From NCBI GenBank assembly GCA_016778045.1, contig JADHQG010000005.1, positions 1 through 49,938 on the forward strand: a stretch of DNA of 49,938 nt. The letters are read 5' to 3'. The position numbers and the translations under genes are program-made. The notes under the pieces are model-generated. The model did not search any database. It was not told where the DNA came from and was given only the letters and a program-made list of their open reading frames with translations. Every line of letters starts with the position of its first letter. Position 1 is the first letter of the stretch. Shown here one piece after another: positions 1 through 8,307 of this stretch. This DNA is from Luminiphilus sp. Lineage in GTDB: Bacteria > Pseudomonadota > Gammaproteobacteria > Pseudomonadales > Halieaceae.

Positions 1-1359
1 GTGGGTTGCGAAAACCTGCCCGTGACCTCGGTACTGCACTACACCGACGCGCTCCCCCCGCATGAACTGCCGATCGTTGTTACCGGCTTGGCCGAGGAAG
101 AACTCGGACAGCGCGGTACCGAGGGTGCTCTGCGGCGCGCGCACCAAACGCTGGACCCCAAGAAGCCTAGCGTCGTGGTCACCGGCTCTATTGCCGAGAT
201 GATCGGTGGTGGCGTTACGCCCGCAGACACCAATATCCAGCGCTTCCTGCCGCGCACCATCGACGAAGATCAGTGGCAAAGCGCAGATCGTGCGCTGGTC
301 TGGCTGTGGGATCAATTTGGCAAGGCTAAAGCGAAGAAGCGCAAAGCCAAAAAAGCCGATGACGGTATTAAGCGCGTCAACATCATTGGCCCAGCCTATG
401 GGTACTTCAACACGCCCTCAGACCTCGCGGAGATTCAGCGGTTGGTAGAGGGCATTGGCGCCGAGATCAATCTGATCTTCCCGTTGGGTTGCCCGTTGGA
501 CGACGTAGTGTCCCTCGCCGATGCCGACGCGAATGTGTGCCTCTACCGCGAGTACGGGCGCAAACTCTGCGAAGCATTGGAAACACCCTACTTTCAGGCG
601 CCGATCGGGCTGGACAGCACCACCAAGTTTCTCCGCGCTCTGGGCGAAGAGCTGGATCTCGACCCAGAGCCCTTTATTGAGCAGGAAAAGCACACCACGT
701 TGAAACCCGTCTGGGATCTGTGGCGCTCAGTGACGCAGGATTTCTTTGGCACGGCCAGTTTTGGTGTCGTGGCAACAGAGACCTACACCCGGGGACTGCG
801 ACATTTCCTGGAAGGCGAATTGGGTCTTCCCTGCGCCTTCCATTTTTCGCGTGAAGCCGGGGTGAAGCCCGACAACCAGAAAGTCCGAGATGCAATCCAT
901 CAGTCGGGCGCGCTACTGGTGTTTGGTGGCTACAACGAACGCATGTATGTCAACGAGGCGGGTAACAAGAGCGTTTACATTCCCGCTTCGCTGCCCGGCA
1001 CGATTATCCGTCGCCATACGGGCACGCCGTTTATGGGTTATGCGGGCACCTGTTATTTGGTGCAGGAAGTTTGCAACGCCCTCTTCGACGCCCTCTTTAA
1101 TGTGCTGCCGCTAGGCACCGATCTCGACAAGGTCGAGGCCACGCCCGCGCGCGCAGCAGAGACGTTGGCGTGGGCGGATACCGCGCAGAACGGTCTCGAT
1201 CGCATTGTTGCGGCGCAACCCATTTTGGTCCGCATTTCAGCGGCTAAGCGGCTGCGCGATGCCGCAGAGCAAGTGGCCAGGGCGGCAGGCGTCGCCACAG
1301 TAGAAATTGAGCATGTCCAACACGCAAGCGAAAGCTTGCAATTTGGAGATGCAGCATGA
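1..1359 (+). CDS. bchZ: Chlorophyllide a reductase subunit Z, 5'-truncated by window edge
   Basis: BchZ is one half of the catalytic BchYZ component of chlorophyllide a reductase (COR), a nitrogenase-like enzyme that reduces ring B of chlorophyllide a on the way to bacteriochlorophyll a; BchX is the electron donor. The 452 visible residues match the family closely: an early [20 protein letters not shown] block, [18 protein letters not shown], and [24 protein letters not shown]-like blocks. The GTG at position 1 is the internal Val of a conserved PVGCENLP stretch, so it is not a start; I estimate about 30 N-terminal residues lie outside the window. A short Lys/Ala-rich insert near residues 107-120 sits where the family is variable. 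The stop overlaps an ATG (ATGA), and bchZ leads directly into the puf genes, a typical bchCXYZ-puf arrangement. BchX, Y and C are expected just upstream. Confidence 0.96.
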   Translation: MGCENLPVTSVLHYTDALPPHELPIVVTGLAEEELGQRGTEGALRRAHQTLDPKKPSVVVTGSIAEMIGGGVTPADTNIQRFLPRTIDEDQWQSADRALVWLWDQFGKAKAKKRKAKKADDGIKRVNIIGPAYGYFNTPSDLAEIQRLVEGIGAEINLIFPLGCPLDDVVSLADADANVCLYREYGRKLCEALETPYFQAPIGLDSTTKFLRALGEELDLDPEPFIEQEKHTTLKPVWDLWRSVTQDFFGTASFGVVATETYTRGLRHFLEGELGLPCAFHFSREAGVKPDNQKVRDAIHQSGALLVFGGYNERMYVNEAGNKSVYIPASLPGTIIRRHTGTPFMGYAGTCYLVQEVCNALFDALFNVLPLGTDLDKVEATPARAAETLAWADTAQNGLDRIVAAQPILVRISAAKRLRDAAEQVARAAGVATVEIEHVQHASESLQFGDAA

Positions 1360-1412
1360 ATAAGAGCACGACTTCGACGGTGACAGAAACACCCTTTGGG
1401 GGGGGAGGACTC

Positions 1413-1625
1413 ATGGCAACACACAACAAAACAAGCGATGGGCCACACAGTATCTGGGAGCAAATGCAATTCCGGGTGCTGTTTGTGATGGTTTTCACGT
1501 GGTTCCTGTTCGCGGCGGTACTGAAGTCACTCACTTTGCAACGGGGCAGTAGCACGGAGAGCTGCTGGCAGGAGGCGCGGCGCGCGGCATATAGCCTCAC
1601 GCCCTATGCCTTTATGAGGATTTAA
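1413..1625 (+). CDS. pufQ: PufQ-like protein, small membrane protein of the puf operon
   Basis: The predicted product is 70 residues with one hydrophobic segment (about residues 21-38, VLFVMVFTWFLFAAVL) and a C-terminal block resembling the PufQ ending (EARRAAYSLTPYAF). PufQ is linked in Rhodobacter to bacteriochlorophyll formation and its delivery to pigment-protein complexes, and it sits between bchZ and the structural puf genes, as here. I chose the ATG at 1413 because it follows a strong GGGGGAGGA ribosome-binding site; an alternative ATG at 1356 overlaps the bchZ stop and would add 19 poorly conserved residues. PufQ sequences are short and diverge fast, so the call rests on position, size, topology and the C-terminal block rather than on strong overall similarity. 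Confidence 0.72.
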   Translation: MATHNKTSDGPHSIWEQMQFRVLFVMVFTWFLFAAVLKSLTLQRGSSTESCWQEARRAAYSLTPYAFMRI

Positions 1626-1629
1626 TCCA

Positions 1630-1658
1630 CGCGACCCGAGCTGGACGCACGGGTCGCG
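1630..1658 (+). promoter_or_regulatory. Intercistronic hairpin between pufQ and pufL
   Basis: A perfect 9-bp inverted repeat (CGCGACCCG / CGGGTCGCG) is separated by an 11-nt loop. No T-run follows, so it is unlikely to be a rho-independent terminator. In purple bacteria, hairpins at puf gene boundaries protect downstream or upstream transcript segments and set relative subunit amounts; that role is inferred here. It lies 50 nt before the pufL start. Confidence 0.6.
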
Positions 1659-1708
1659 GGGAAGTTGTTTGAAAACTGGCGCTTGCGCCATAAAGGGAGA
1701 GTCATGTC

Positions 1709-2533
1709 ATGTCGATGCTGACGTTTGAAAAAAAGTATCGCGTCCGGGGAGGGACTCTGCTCGGAGGTGATCTATTCGATTTCTGGATAGGTCCCTTCTG
1801 GGTCGGCTTCTTTGGCGTAACTACGCTGTTTTTTGCCAGTCTGGGTACCGGGCTGCTGGTCTACGGAGCGGCAATGGGTCCGACGTGGAACATCTGGCAA
1901 ATCAACATTGCGCCACCGGATTTGTCCTATGGACTGGGCCTTGCGCCACTGATGGAGGGTGGCCTCTGGCAGATCATTACCATCTGCGCCACGCTCGCCT
2001 TCGCCTCCTGGGCGATGCGGCAGGTTGAGCTGTCCCGCAAACTGGGTATGGGATTGCACATTCCCTTTGCCTTCAGTTTTGCGGTGCTGGCCTATGTGAC
2101 GTTGGTCATTGTCAGGCCCGTCCTGCTGGGTGCATGGGGCCATGGCTTCCCTTACGGGATTCTCAGCCATCTCGACTGGGTGTCCAACGTGGGTTATCAG
2201 TTCCTGCACTTCCACTACAACCCGGCGCACATGATTGCGGTGACGTTCTTCTTCACCACCGCGATGGCGCTGTCCATGCATGGCTCACTGATTCTGATGG
2301 CAACTGATCCCCGCGAGGGCGAGACCGTCAAGACCGGTGAACATGAAAACACGTTCTTCCGCGACGACATCGGCTACTCCATCGGCGCCCTAGGCATCCA
2401 TCGCCTCGGCGTGTTCGTTGCCATCTCGGCAGCTTTCTGGAGTGCAGTGTGCATCGTCATCAGCGGACCGTTCTGGACCCGTGGCTGGCCTGAATGGTGG
2501 AACTGGTGGCTTGAACTGCCGGTTTGGTACTAA
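1709..2533 (+). CDS. pufL: Photosynthetic reaction centre L subunit
   Basis: PufL is one of the two five-helix core subunits of the type II reaction centre; with PufM it binds the bacteriochlorophyll special pair, accessory pigments, bacteriopheophytin, quinones and the non-haem iron in the inner membrane. The 274-residue length is normal. The N-terminus ([21 protein letters not shown]) and the helix D/E region ([36 protein letters not shown]) are hallmark PufL blocks, with His residues in place for chlorophyll and iron binding. An AGGGAGAG ribosome-binding site precedes the ATG. pufM follows after 15 nt. Unlike the Rhodobacter order pufB-A-L-M, no antenna genes precede pufL. Confidence 0.98.
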   Translation: MSMLTFEKKYRVRGGTLLGGDLFDFWIGPFWVGFFGVTTLFFASLGTGLLVYGAAMGPTWNIWQINIAPPDLSYGLGLAPLMEGGLWQIITICATLAFASWAMRQVELSRKLGMGLHIPFAFSFAVLAYVTLVIVRPVLLGAWGHGFPYGILSHLDWVSNVGYQFLHFHYNPAHMIAVTFFFTTAMALSMHGSLILMATDPREGETVKTGEHENTFFRDDIGYSIGALGIHRLGVFVAISAAFWSAVCIVISGPFWTRGWPEWWNWWLELPVWY

Positions 2534-2548
2534 GGAGGGAACTGCGTC

Positions 2549-3523
2549 ATGAGAGAGTATCAAAACATATTCACGCAGGTGCAGGTCTCTGCCCCTGACT
2601 ACCCCGGAGTCCCCATTGGCGATGCTGAGCGCAATCGCACCAAGGGGATCGTTCACAATCATTTGCTGGGCAAGCTCGGCGATGCACAACTCGGTCCGAT
2701 TTATTTGGGCACACTCGGTGTTTTCTCCCTAATCACTGGGCTGCTGGCCTTTCTGATCATCGGCATGAACATGCTTGCCTCAGTGAACTGGGATCCGGTT
2801 CAGTTTGTTCGCCAACTGTTCTGGCTGTCGCTGGACCCTCCCGGTCCAGAGTATGGCTTGTCGATTCCACCGCTGAATGATGGTGGCTGGTGGCTAATTG
2901 TTGGCGCCCTGCTCACCACATCGATCATGTTGTGGTGGGCGCGCACCTTCCAGATCTCGCGCAATCTCGGTATGAGTAATTACCTTGCGTGGGCCTTTGG
3001 TGCCGCTATCTCGCTCTATCTGGTACTGGGCTTCATTCGGCCGATCTTGATGGGCTCTTGGAACGAGGCGGTGCCCTTCGGCATCTTCCCGCACTTGGAT
3101 TGGACCGCGGCCTTCTCGTTGCGTTATGGCAACCTGTTCTACAACCCGTTCCACATGCTGTCGATTGCCTTCCTGTATGGATCGGCAGTGCTGTTTGCCA
3201 TGCACGGCGCCACTATTTTGGCGACCAGTCGCTACGGCGCTGACCGGGAGATCGACCAGATCACCGATCGCGGCACGGCTGCTGAGCGTGGTGCACTGTT
3301 CTGGAGATGGTGCATGGGCTTCAACGCTTCGATGGAATCTATTCACCGCTGGGCGTGGTGGTTCGCCGTGTTGACGGTACTCACCGGCGCGATCGGCATC
3401 TTGCTGACAGGAACCGTTGTAGAGAACTGGTACCTCTGGGGCATGAAGCACGGCATCGTGCCTCCCTACCCCCCTCTGGAGGCAACCCCAGTCCTTGATC
3501 CAATGATGGAGGGTTCGCAATGA
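2549..3523 (+). CDS. pufM: Photosynthetic reaction centre M subunit
   Basis: PufM pairs with PufL to form the reaction centre core, holding the special pair and the primary quinone QA. The protein has 324 residues, normal for the family. Conserved blocks include the N-terminal [55 protein letters not shown] and [19 protein letters not shown], with the His and Glu residues expected for pigment and iron ligation. A near-consensus AAGGAGGG ribosome-binding site lies 15 nt after the pufL stop, indicating tight coupling. The stop overlaps the pufC start by 4 nt (ATGA). The presence of pufC fits a reaction centre that is re-reduced by a bound tetrahaem cytochrome. Confidence 0.98.
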   Translation: MREYQNIFTQVQVSAPDYPGVPIGDAERNRTKGIVHNHLLGKLGDAQLGPIYLGTLGVFSLITGLLAFLIIGMNMLASVNWDPVQFVRQLFWLSLDPPGPEYGLSIPPLNDGGWWLIVGALLTTSIMLWWARTFQISRNLGMSNYLAWAFGAAISLYLVLGFIRPILMGSWNEAVPFGIFPHLDWTAAFSLRYGNLFYNPFHMLSIAFLYGSAVLFAMHGATILATSRYGADREIDQITDRGTAAERGALFWRWCMGFNASMESIHRWAWWFAVLTVLTGAIGILLTGTVVENWYLWGMKHGIVPPYPPLEATPVLDPMMEGSQ

Positions 3524-4632
3524 AAATCTTCAATATGAAACTGTTCGCAGGCGCCTCGCTACTGAGCGCTGCTTTGCTCAGCGGTTGCGACATTCCTCCA
3601 CAGGAAACTGTCCAGCGGGGCTACCGCGGCACCGGTATGGAAGCGGTGTATAGCCCCGAGGTACTGCAAGAATTGGTTGCGGCCAATCAGGTGCCGGCGG
3701 CCATTCCCGCAGTAAGCTCAGAGGGCCCCAAAGCCGGTGACGTGTATCAAAACGTTCAGGCGCTGGGACACCTTTCCGTCGGTGAATTTACCCGACTGAT
3801 GGCTGCGATCACTGAATGGGTATCACCCGAGCAGGGTTGTAATTACTGCCACGTCGCAGGCGAGGGCTTCGAGAAGGACACGCTGTACACCAAAAAGGTG
3901 TCGCGCGTCATGATTCTGATGACCCAGAACGCCAACGAAAACTGGGGTGCTCACGTGGGTGGAGCCGGCGTGACCTGCTACACCTGTCACCGCGGCAACA
4001 ACGTACCCGAGTACGTGTGGAATATTGGCGTACCGCCTCGCCATGCGTCGGGCATGGTTCACCAGATGCAGAACGTCGCGCATCAGGAGTCCAACGCCTA
4101 CGCGTCACTCCCGTTTGACCCATTCACGCGTTATCTGCTCGAAGACAACGCAGCACGGGTCGCCGGTGACACCGCGCTACCAACGGGACACGAGTCATCG
4201 ATCGAGAGCACTGAGTACGTGTACAGCTTGATGATGCACTACTCAGACGCGTTAGGCGTGAACTGTACACACTGTCACAACAGTCGCGCGTTTGCTGCCT
4301 GGGACCAGAGCAACTCCGAGCGGGTAAAAGCATGGCACGGACAGCAAATGGTCAAGGAGATGAACAATGAGTACATCAACCCGACCAATCAGTGGTTGCC
4401 GGCTTATCGTCAAGGCGCACTGGGTGACGCACAGAAAGTGAACTGTGCCACCTGCCACCAGGGCGCTTATCAGCCCCTGCTGGGAGCAAACATGTTGGCT
4501 GACTACCCCAATCTGAGCAGATTGGCGCCGCCTGCTGCCGCACCCGCCCCAGCGGACGAAGCACCGGCAGAAGATATGGAAATGGAGAGCGCGAGTCTGG
4601 ATCAGGGCGCCTCTTCAGGAGAAGCGCATTAA
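3520..4632 (+). CDS. pufC: Reaction centre tetrahaem cytochrome c subunit (lipoprotein)
   Basis: PufC sits on the periplasmic face of the reaction centre and passes electrons from soluble carriers to the photo-oxidised special pair. The 370-residue product shows four CxxCH haem-attachment motifs at residues 107-111 (CNYCH), 153-157 (CYTCH), 249-253 (CTHCH) and 309-313 (CATCH). The N-terminus is a lipoprotein signal with lipobox ALLSGC, giving a lipidated Cys23. The last 35 residues are rich in Ala, Pro, Glu and Met and look disordered. The gene overlaps pufM by 4 nt. In this organism it lies between pufM and pufB rather than at the end of the operon, the order associated with gammaproteobacterial aerobic phototrophs. 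Confidence 0.97.
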   Translation: MKIFNMKLFAGASLLSAALLSGCDIPPQETVQRGYRGTGMEAVYSPEVLQELVAANQVPAAIPAVSSEGPKAGDVYQNVQALGHLSVGEFTRLMAAITEWVSPEQGCNYCHVAGEGFEKDTLYTKKVSRVMILMTQNANENWGAHVGGAGVTCYTCHRGNNVPEYVWNIGVPPRHASGMVHQMQNVAHQESNAYASLPFDPFTRYLLEDNAARVAGDTALPTGHESSIESTEYVYSLMMHYSDALGVNCTHCHNSRAFAAWDQSNSERVKAWHGQQMVKEMNNEYINPTNQWLPAYRQGALGDAQKVNCATCHQGAYQPLLGANMLADYPNLSRLAPPAAAPAPADEAPAEDMEMESASLDQGASSGEAH

Positions 4633-4832
4633 TAAATTATTGGGGCGGCCCGTCCGCCCCACTCTGCCCGCTTTACGGCAGAACAGTTCTGAGCCAGCTC
4701 TTTAGAGCCGGCGAAGAAGGATGAATACGACACTCGCGAGTGAAGTTTTGATCCAAAAGGCGTCGCCTGAAAACACCTCGGTGTGATCAAGCGGCATATG
4801 TAGAAAACAAACGTACATGGGAGGTATTAACC
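4633..4832 (+). promoter_or_regulatory. pufC-pufB spacer with stacked hairpins
   Basis: This 200-bp gap contains several inverted repeats. The first, 4642-4660, is a perfect 7-bp stem (GGGGCGG/CCGCCCC) with a 5-nt loop and no following T-run. The second, 4693-4712, is an 8-bp stem with one mismatch (GCCAGCTC/GAGCCGGC). Smaller ones occur near 4758-4768 (AGGC/GCCT) and 4773-4784 (ACAC/GTGT). I see no convincing sigma-70 promoter. Because the antenna genes come last here, and antenna protein is needed in excess over reaction centre, these structures may mark an RNA-processing or stabilisation site that lets pufBA mRNA outlast pufLMC mRNA. That role is inference. Confidence 0.5.
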
Positions 4833-4958
4833 ATGAGTAGTTTGTCTGATAGCGAAGCTAAAGAGTTCCATTCAGCTTATGTAACTGGACTCCTCGGCTT
4901 TGTGGGCATCGCGATCGTTGCGCATTACTTGCTCTACGTGTGGAAGCCCTGGTTCTAA
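4833..4958 (+). CDS. pufB: LH1 antenna beta subunit
   Basis: PufB is the beta polypeptide of the core light-harvesting ring LH1. The 41-residue product begins MSSLSDSEAKEFHSAYVTG and ends HYLLYVWKPWF, the canonical beta-antenna layout: a polar N-terminus, a single membrane helix with the bacteriochlorophyll-binding His31, and an aromatic C-terminal WKPWF. A second conserved His is at residue 13. A GGGAGG ribosome-binding site lies 8 nt before the ATG. The gene is short enough to be missed by length-filtered gene calls. It is followed after 72 nt by pufA. Placement downstream of pufC is the notable feature. Confidence 0.97.
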   Translation: MSSLSDSEAKEFHSAYVTGLLGFVGIAIVAHYLLYVWKPWF

Positions 4959-5030
4959 GAATCAAGGAACCGCTTTGTTCACAGCGTGTGGCTTAACCGC
5001 CACGTCGCGATAACGTAACGGAGACAACTT

Positions 5031-5222
5031 ATGCACAGATTCTGGATGTTGTTTGATCCACGCCAAGTCCTAACGGGTCTCACAGTGGCATTGTTCACTT
5101 TGGCACTGACTATCCATTTTATTCTGTTGAGTACTGACAGATATAACTGGTTAGGTGACCCCAACGGCGGCGGCCTTGCCGTTAGCACGCATCAAGAGGC
5201 TCTGCCTCCTGCTCGCAGCTAA
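5031..5222 (+). CDS. pufA: LH1 antenna alpha subunit
   Basis: PufA is the alpha polypeptide of LH1; alpha/beta pairs bind bacteriochlorophyll and carotenoid and form the ring around the reaction centre. The 63-residue protein shows the family signature: [14 protein letters not shown] at the N-terminus, one membrane helix with the chlorophyll-binding His29, then [10 protein letters not shown] just after the helix. The 20-residue C-terminal tail, ending in PARS, is polar. An ACGGAGA ribosome-binding site precedes the ATG. A good stem-loop follows 10 nt after the stop, so pufBA lies at the 3' end of the puf transcript, a position that would shield it from 3' exonucleases. Confidence 0.96.
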   Translation: MHRFWMLFDPRQVLTGLTVALFTLALTIHFILLSTDRYNWLGDPNGGGLAVSTHQEALPPARS

Positions 5223-5231
5223 CACGTTTAA

Positions 5232-5252
5232 CAGGCCCCTTCCGGGGGCCTG
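5232..5252 (+). terminator. Stem-loop terminator after pufA
   Basis: A perfect 8-bp stem CAGGCCCC/GGGGCCTG with a 5-nt loop lies just after the pufA stop, followed by a short T-rich stretch (AAGTTTTA). The tail is weaker than an ideal T-run, so termination may be partial and idi may receive read-through. Confidence 0.7.
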
Positions 5253-5421
5253 AAGTTTTACGACCCGCGGTGAAACCTTCAGGTGGAACCGGTGGTGACA
5301 GAAGTGGAGAAGTTTGCGATCACCCTGCCCCCAGAGCTGTCGATCGCCCTGAAGACGGAACCACATTTCTGACACCACTTCCCTCTCGGGAGCGGGTCAT
5401 TTTATTTTTTGGGGACAAGTG

Positions 5422-6051
5422 ATGGAATCACGACAGCAACCGCCGAGCGACAATCAATCCGGACCTATCGTTTCATTTGATAACGAGGCGCTCATTATTG
5501 TTGACGCTCAGGATCGCATTTTGGGCCACGGCAAAAAAGCGGACCTGCACCGAGGTTCAGGAACGCTACATCGCGCCTTCTCCATCTTTTTATTCAACGC
5601 TGACGGGGAAATGCTTCTAACGCGCCGTAGCGATAATAAGCCACTCTGGCCAGGATTTTGGTCAAACACCTGTTGCAGCCATCCGCGTCAGGGTGAGTCC
5701 TACGGGGTCTCAACCCAACGACGTCTGAGAGAAGAACTCGGCATCGAGACACCCCTGCTGTTCACGCATCGCTTCCGATATCAGGCTCAATTCGATGAGA
5801 GCGGCGCAGAACACGAGCTGTGTTCTGTATATGTCGGTCGCATTGATTCCGCTCCCTCCCCTAATCCGATGGAAATAAGTGACTGGCAGTGGATCAGCCC
5901 CGAGGCGCTCGACCATAAAATTGAAGCCGAGCCCAATACCTTGACGCCATGGTTCAAATTGGAGTGGCAGGTATTGCGCTCAGGAAAGCATGCTGAGGTA
6001 CTTCGGAGGCTCGGATTGGATTGGCACTCTGGCACCACCCAAGCGAGCTGA
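5422..6051 (+). CDS. idi: Isopentenyl-diphosphate delta-isomerase, type I (Nudix family)
   Basis: Idi interconverts isopentenyl and dimethylallyl diphosphate and so supplies precursors for carotenoids and the phytyl/geranylgeranyl tail of bacteriochlorophyll. The 209-residue protein has the catalytic Cys85 in NTCCSHP, the active-site Glu pair in EHELC (Glu130, Glu132), and metal-binding His43, His50 and His87 in the usual positions. REELGIE is the Nudix-box remnant. I start at the ATG 5422, which lies 6 nt after GGGGA; a GTG immediately before (5419) would add one residue. In Rhodobacter, idi sits next to bchP; here it follows pufA, about 200 bp downstream. It converges on the hemN-like gene with only 3 bp between stops. 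Confidence 0.95.
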   Translation: MESRQQPPSDNQSGPIVSFDNEALIIVDAQDRILGHGKKADLHRGSGTLHRAFSIFLFNADGEMLLTRRSDNKPLWPGFWSNTCCSHPRQGESYGVSTQRRLREELGIETPLLFTHRFRYQAQFDESGAEHELCSVYVGRIDSAPSPNPMEISDWQWISPEALDHKIEAEPNTLTPWFKLEWQVLRSGKHAEVLRRLGLDWHSGTTQAS

Positions 6052-6054
6052 TTG

Positions 6055-7371
6055 TCAGTAGGCCCGAAAAGCTGGGGAGGAATCCATCCAAACGTGGGGC
6101 AACATCGACCGACCAAGCTCTGTCAGTCGAAAATCAGTGGCAGCCTCTTCTACATAACCTTGGCTAACTAGAGGATCAACCCAGCGCTTTTTCTGCAGGG
6201 CTGTGAGGCTTGAAATACTAATGTCCTTCCTGCACATGAGGCCTCGCATTACCTTGCGTTGCAACACTTCTGCATCGCCTGATATCACAGCAGAAGCCGC
6301 AGAGAGCGACCCAGACTCAACAGTTTCATGCCATGTGCCAAGCCGCGTTTGATTCTGCACCACCAAGCCGGGCAGTTCACCTAACGCGCCCAGACCTAGA
6401 CCAAGCACATTCAGCCCTTCATCCGCACCATAACCCAGCACGTTGAGCGCCAAAGTTCCCTGTCGCTGAGCAACCGCTAACTCATGATCGGGTTTCGAGA
6501 AGACATTAAGCCCAACCCATTCATACCCCGCACTAGTCAAACCCTGTTGCAGCGAATTAAACATGAACAACCGGTCCGCCAGGGAGGGAAGGTGCTGGGA
6601 ATCGACGGCGATCTGATGTGGGAACAATGACTCTCGCCGTTTGAACGGCAGACACGTCAGCGAGTCTGGATTTAAGGAGCAAATGGCCTCGACACTCTGC
6701 TCACACGATTCAGCGGTCTGGCCTGGCAAGCCCAAGAGATAATCCATGCTGATCGACTCAAAGTTGACGCCGTGAGCAATCGAGATCACATCCTCGAGCA
6801 ATTCGAGAGACTGAATGCGCCCGATTTCTCGCTGAACATTAGCGTCCACATCACGCACTTCAAGTTTAATCTGCCCGATACCCAAACCTTTAAGAAAGTT
6901 CAGTTGCGCCCGCGAAGTCCTTCTGGGATTGAGCTCCATGGAAAATTCCGTTCCCGAACTCACGTCAAAAAGACGAGCGATATGCGAGAACAAAGTCGCC
7001 AGGGCAAGCTCAGAGAGGTGATTTGGAGACCCCCCTCCAAAATGCACGCGAGACACTGATCGTCGATGCTCCAGTTTACGCGCCACCATCTCGAGCTCCC
7101 GCTGAAGGGTCGCGATATAGCGCTCTTGTTGGTCAGGTTGGTGCTCCACAACCGCAACGCGATCACAGGTTAAGCATCGCGATGGGCAGAAAGGCAGGTG
7201 CACGTTAAGTGCAATAGGAGTGTCGTCTCCCGCAGCCAAGCGAGTAAAATGCGGTTGCAGCGTCGCCTCGGTAATCGGCGTAGCGTGCTCCCCCAAAGAA
7301 TGGGTGTCCTCTGGCCTGATCGGCGGTGACGCCAATTCCGGAGGAGACCTCCCCCCTACTGTCGAACTCAT
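6055..7371 (-). CDS. HemN-like radical-SAM protein (divergent coproporphyrinogen III dehydrogenase homologue)
   Basis: HemN is the oxygen-independent enzyme that turns coproporphyrinogen III into protoporphyrinogen IX, and hemN-type genes are common in photosynthesis clusters. The 438-residue protein aligns along the family: CPSRCLTC (Cys62, 66, 69) for the 4Fe-4S cluster, GGGSP (112-116), SMELNP, MDYLLGLPGQT, and FSKPDHELAVAQRQG with LGYGADE. Several positions that are fixed in true HemN differ: the fourth Cys of CxxxCxxCxC is Arg71, the Tyr before HIPFC is Asn, and the Gln of the GVQ motif is Arg173. The family is secure, but coproporphyrinogen activity is not; it may have another tetrapyrrole role such as substrate or haem handling. 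It is too short for BchE and lacks its B12-binding domain. It probably has its own promoter. Confidence 0.8.
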   Translation of the reverse strand: MSSTVGGRSPPELASPPIRPEDTHSLGEHATPITEATLQPHFTRLAAGDDTPIALNVHLPFCPSRCLTCDRVAVVEHQPDQQERYIATLQRELEMVARKLEHRRSVSRVHFGGGSPNHLSELALATLFSHIARLFDVSSGTEFSMELNPRRTSRAQLNFLKGLGIGQIKLEVRDVDANVQREIGRIQSLELLEDVISIAHGVNFESISMDYLLGLPGQTAESCEQSVEAICSLNPDSLTCLPFKRRESLFPHQIAVDSQHLPSLADRLFMFNSLQQGLTSAGYEWVGLNVFSKPDHELAVAQRQGTLALNVLGYGADEGLNVLGLGLGALGELPGLVVQNQTRLGTWHETVESGSLSAASAVISGDAEVLQRKVMRGLMCRKDISISSLTALQKKRWVDPLVSQGYVEEAATDFRLTELGRSMLPHVWMDSSPAFRAY

Positions 7372-7545
7372 CTTTGCCCCCTACTGCCCTGCTGGCTGGG
7401 TCACCACGTGGCGAAACCGAGGACTGCAAACGGTAGCGTCAAGCAAGCTCCAGTCAGTCTGTTTTTTTTGTCAGACCGCTCTAGCCCCACATTATTCCTG
7501 TGGTGCTCCGGCGTCAAGGAAAACATAGACAATTGCGGGACATAC
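7372..7545 (-). promoter_or_regulatory. Candidate promoter region of the hemN-like gene
   Basis: Read on the minus strand, a -35-like TTGACG (7512-7517) and a -10-like TAATGT (7489-7494) are separated by 17 nt. Just downstream, at 7457-7476, is a GTCTG-T8GT-CAGAC inverted repeat that contains a near-match to the PpsR operator (TGT-N12-ACC). The match is imperfect, so PpsR control is only a possibility. No terminator for the puhE end is visible. Confidence 0.4.
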
Positions 7546-8307
7546 TCACCTGAGCTTGCGGGTATTGACCTCAGCCCAGCGCCACAGGGCCGTTTCGCCC
7601 ATAGGAACCATCAGAAAGCAGTGCTCCAGCACAGCGAGTAGTGCCAACCAGGCGATCAAAAACAGCGACAGTGCGGTAGCGGGATCAACTGCAATCTGCC
7701 CATAAAAGAACAGCAAATAAGTACAATATGTTGCTAACGTCGTCGAAAACAACATAAACCAGCTATTTTTACCTGAACGCAGATAGCTGGTGATATAGTG
7801 CATGTTGTCGGGCAACCACTCACTATTGAAGTGCTTCACGCCAAAAAAGAGGTTGAGCTTGGTGCTCCATCGCATCAGCCACAATACCGCCAGCGTGTTC
7901 TGAATCGTCGGATTAGGGAGTCCTGCACCCAAAATACACACAATTCCAACCACTGCCACCACTAAAAATTCGTGGTAAATGGTAGTGCCCAGAGCGTTAT
8001 AAAAACGCACGGGCAAGCTCATGGACTCATTCGCAGGACGCTTAACGGGTCCGGTGATGTAACCCATCAGATAGCTGAGTTCGAGCCACGCCCAGATCAC
8101 GAGGCCCATCGCAAAGCCGGTCACTGTCGCCATAGTTGTATGGCTCGCGGCATTGCCCTGTACTCCCCAGATCGCAGCCGTCGCGAAAATTGTAGACAGC
8201 AAAAAGATGGGCTGCTGGAGCGCCCGCGGCTGGTGCACACTCATTAGTGCTAGGCCGGTCATCAACCACCACAGCAGTACAGCGACCCCCAGGGCTAACC
8301 AGATCAC
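7546..8307 (-). CDS. puhE: Photosynthetic complex assembly protein PuhE
   Basis: PuhE is a polytopic membrane protein encoded in puh operons; in Rhodobacter it modulates bacteriochlorophyll output and reaction-centre assembly. The 253 residues form about seven hydrophobic segments. Recognisable family blocks are LVIWAWLELSYLMGYITGP, HEFLVVAVVGIVCIL, LMRWSTKLNLFFGVKHFN and a C-terminal CFLMVPMGETALWRW. The start overlaps the puhC stop by 4 nt (ATGA), so it is translated as part of the puh chain. In many proteobacterial clusters acsF lies between puhC and puhE; here nothing does. The C-terminal residues WRWAEVNTRKLR end the operon. Confidence 0.88.
   Translation of the reverse strand: MIWLALGVAVLLWWLMTGLALMSVHQPRALQQPIFLLSTIFATAAIWGVQGNAASHTTMATVTGFAMGLVIWAWLELSYLMGYITGPVKRPANESMSLPVRFYNALGTTIYHEFLVVAVVGIVCILGAGLPNPTIQNTLAVLWLMRWSTKLNLFFGVKHFNSEWLPDNMHYITSYLRSGKNSWFMLFSTTLATYCTYLLFFYGQIAVDPATALSLFLIAWLALLAVLEHCFLMVPMGETALWRWAEVNTRKLR

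Noticed and set aside
4721-4786. 21-codon ORF (MNTTLASEV...) in the pufC-pufB spacer
   Set aside because: The purine-rich GAAGAAGG touches the ATG with no spacing, the peptide has no membrane or known motif, and the region is dominated by RNA structure.
5283-5372. 29-codon GTG ORF between pufA and idi (VEPVVTEVEKF...)
   Set aside because: It lacks a ribosome-binding site and family resemblance; too short to support without conservation data.
6055-7371. The radical-SAM gene as bchE (anaerobic cyclase)
   Set aside because: At 438 residues it lacks the N-terminal B12-binding domain of BchE, and its motifs follow the HemN pattern along the whole length.
7457-7477. PpsR operator before the hemN-like gene
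   Set aside because: TGT-N12-ACC differs in the last base and lies in a T-run; chance similarity is likely.
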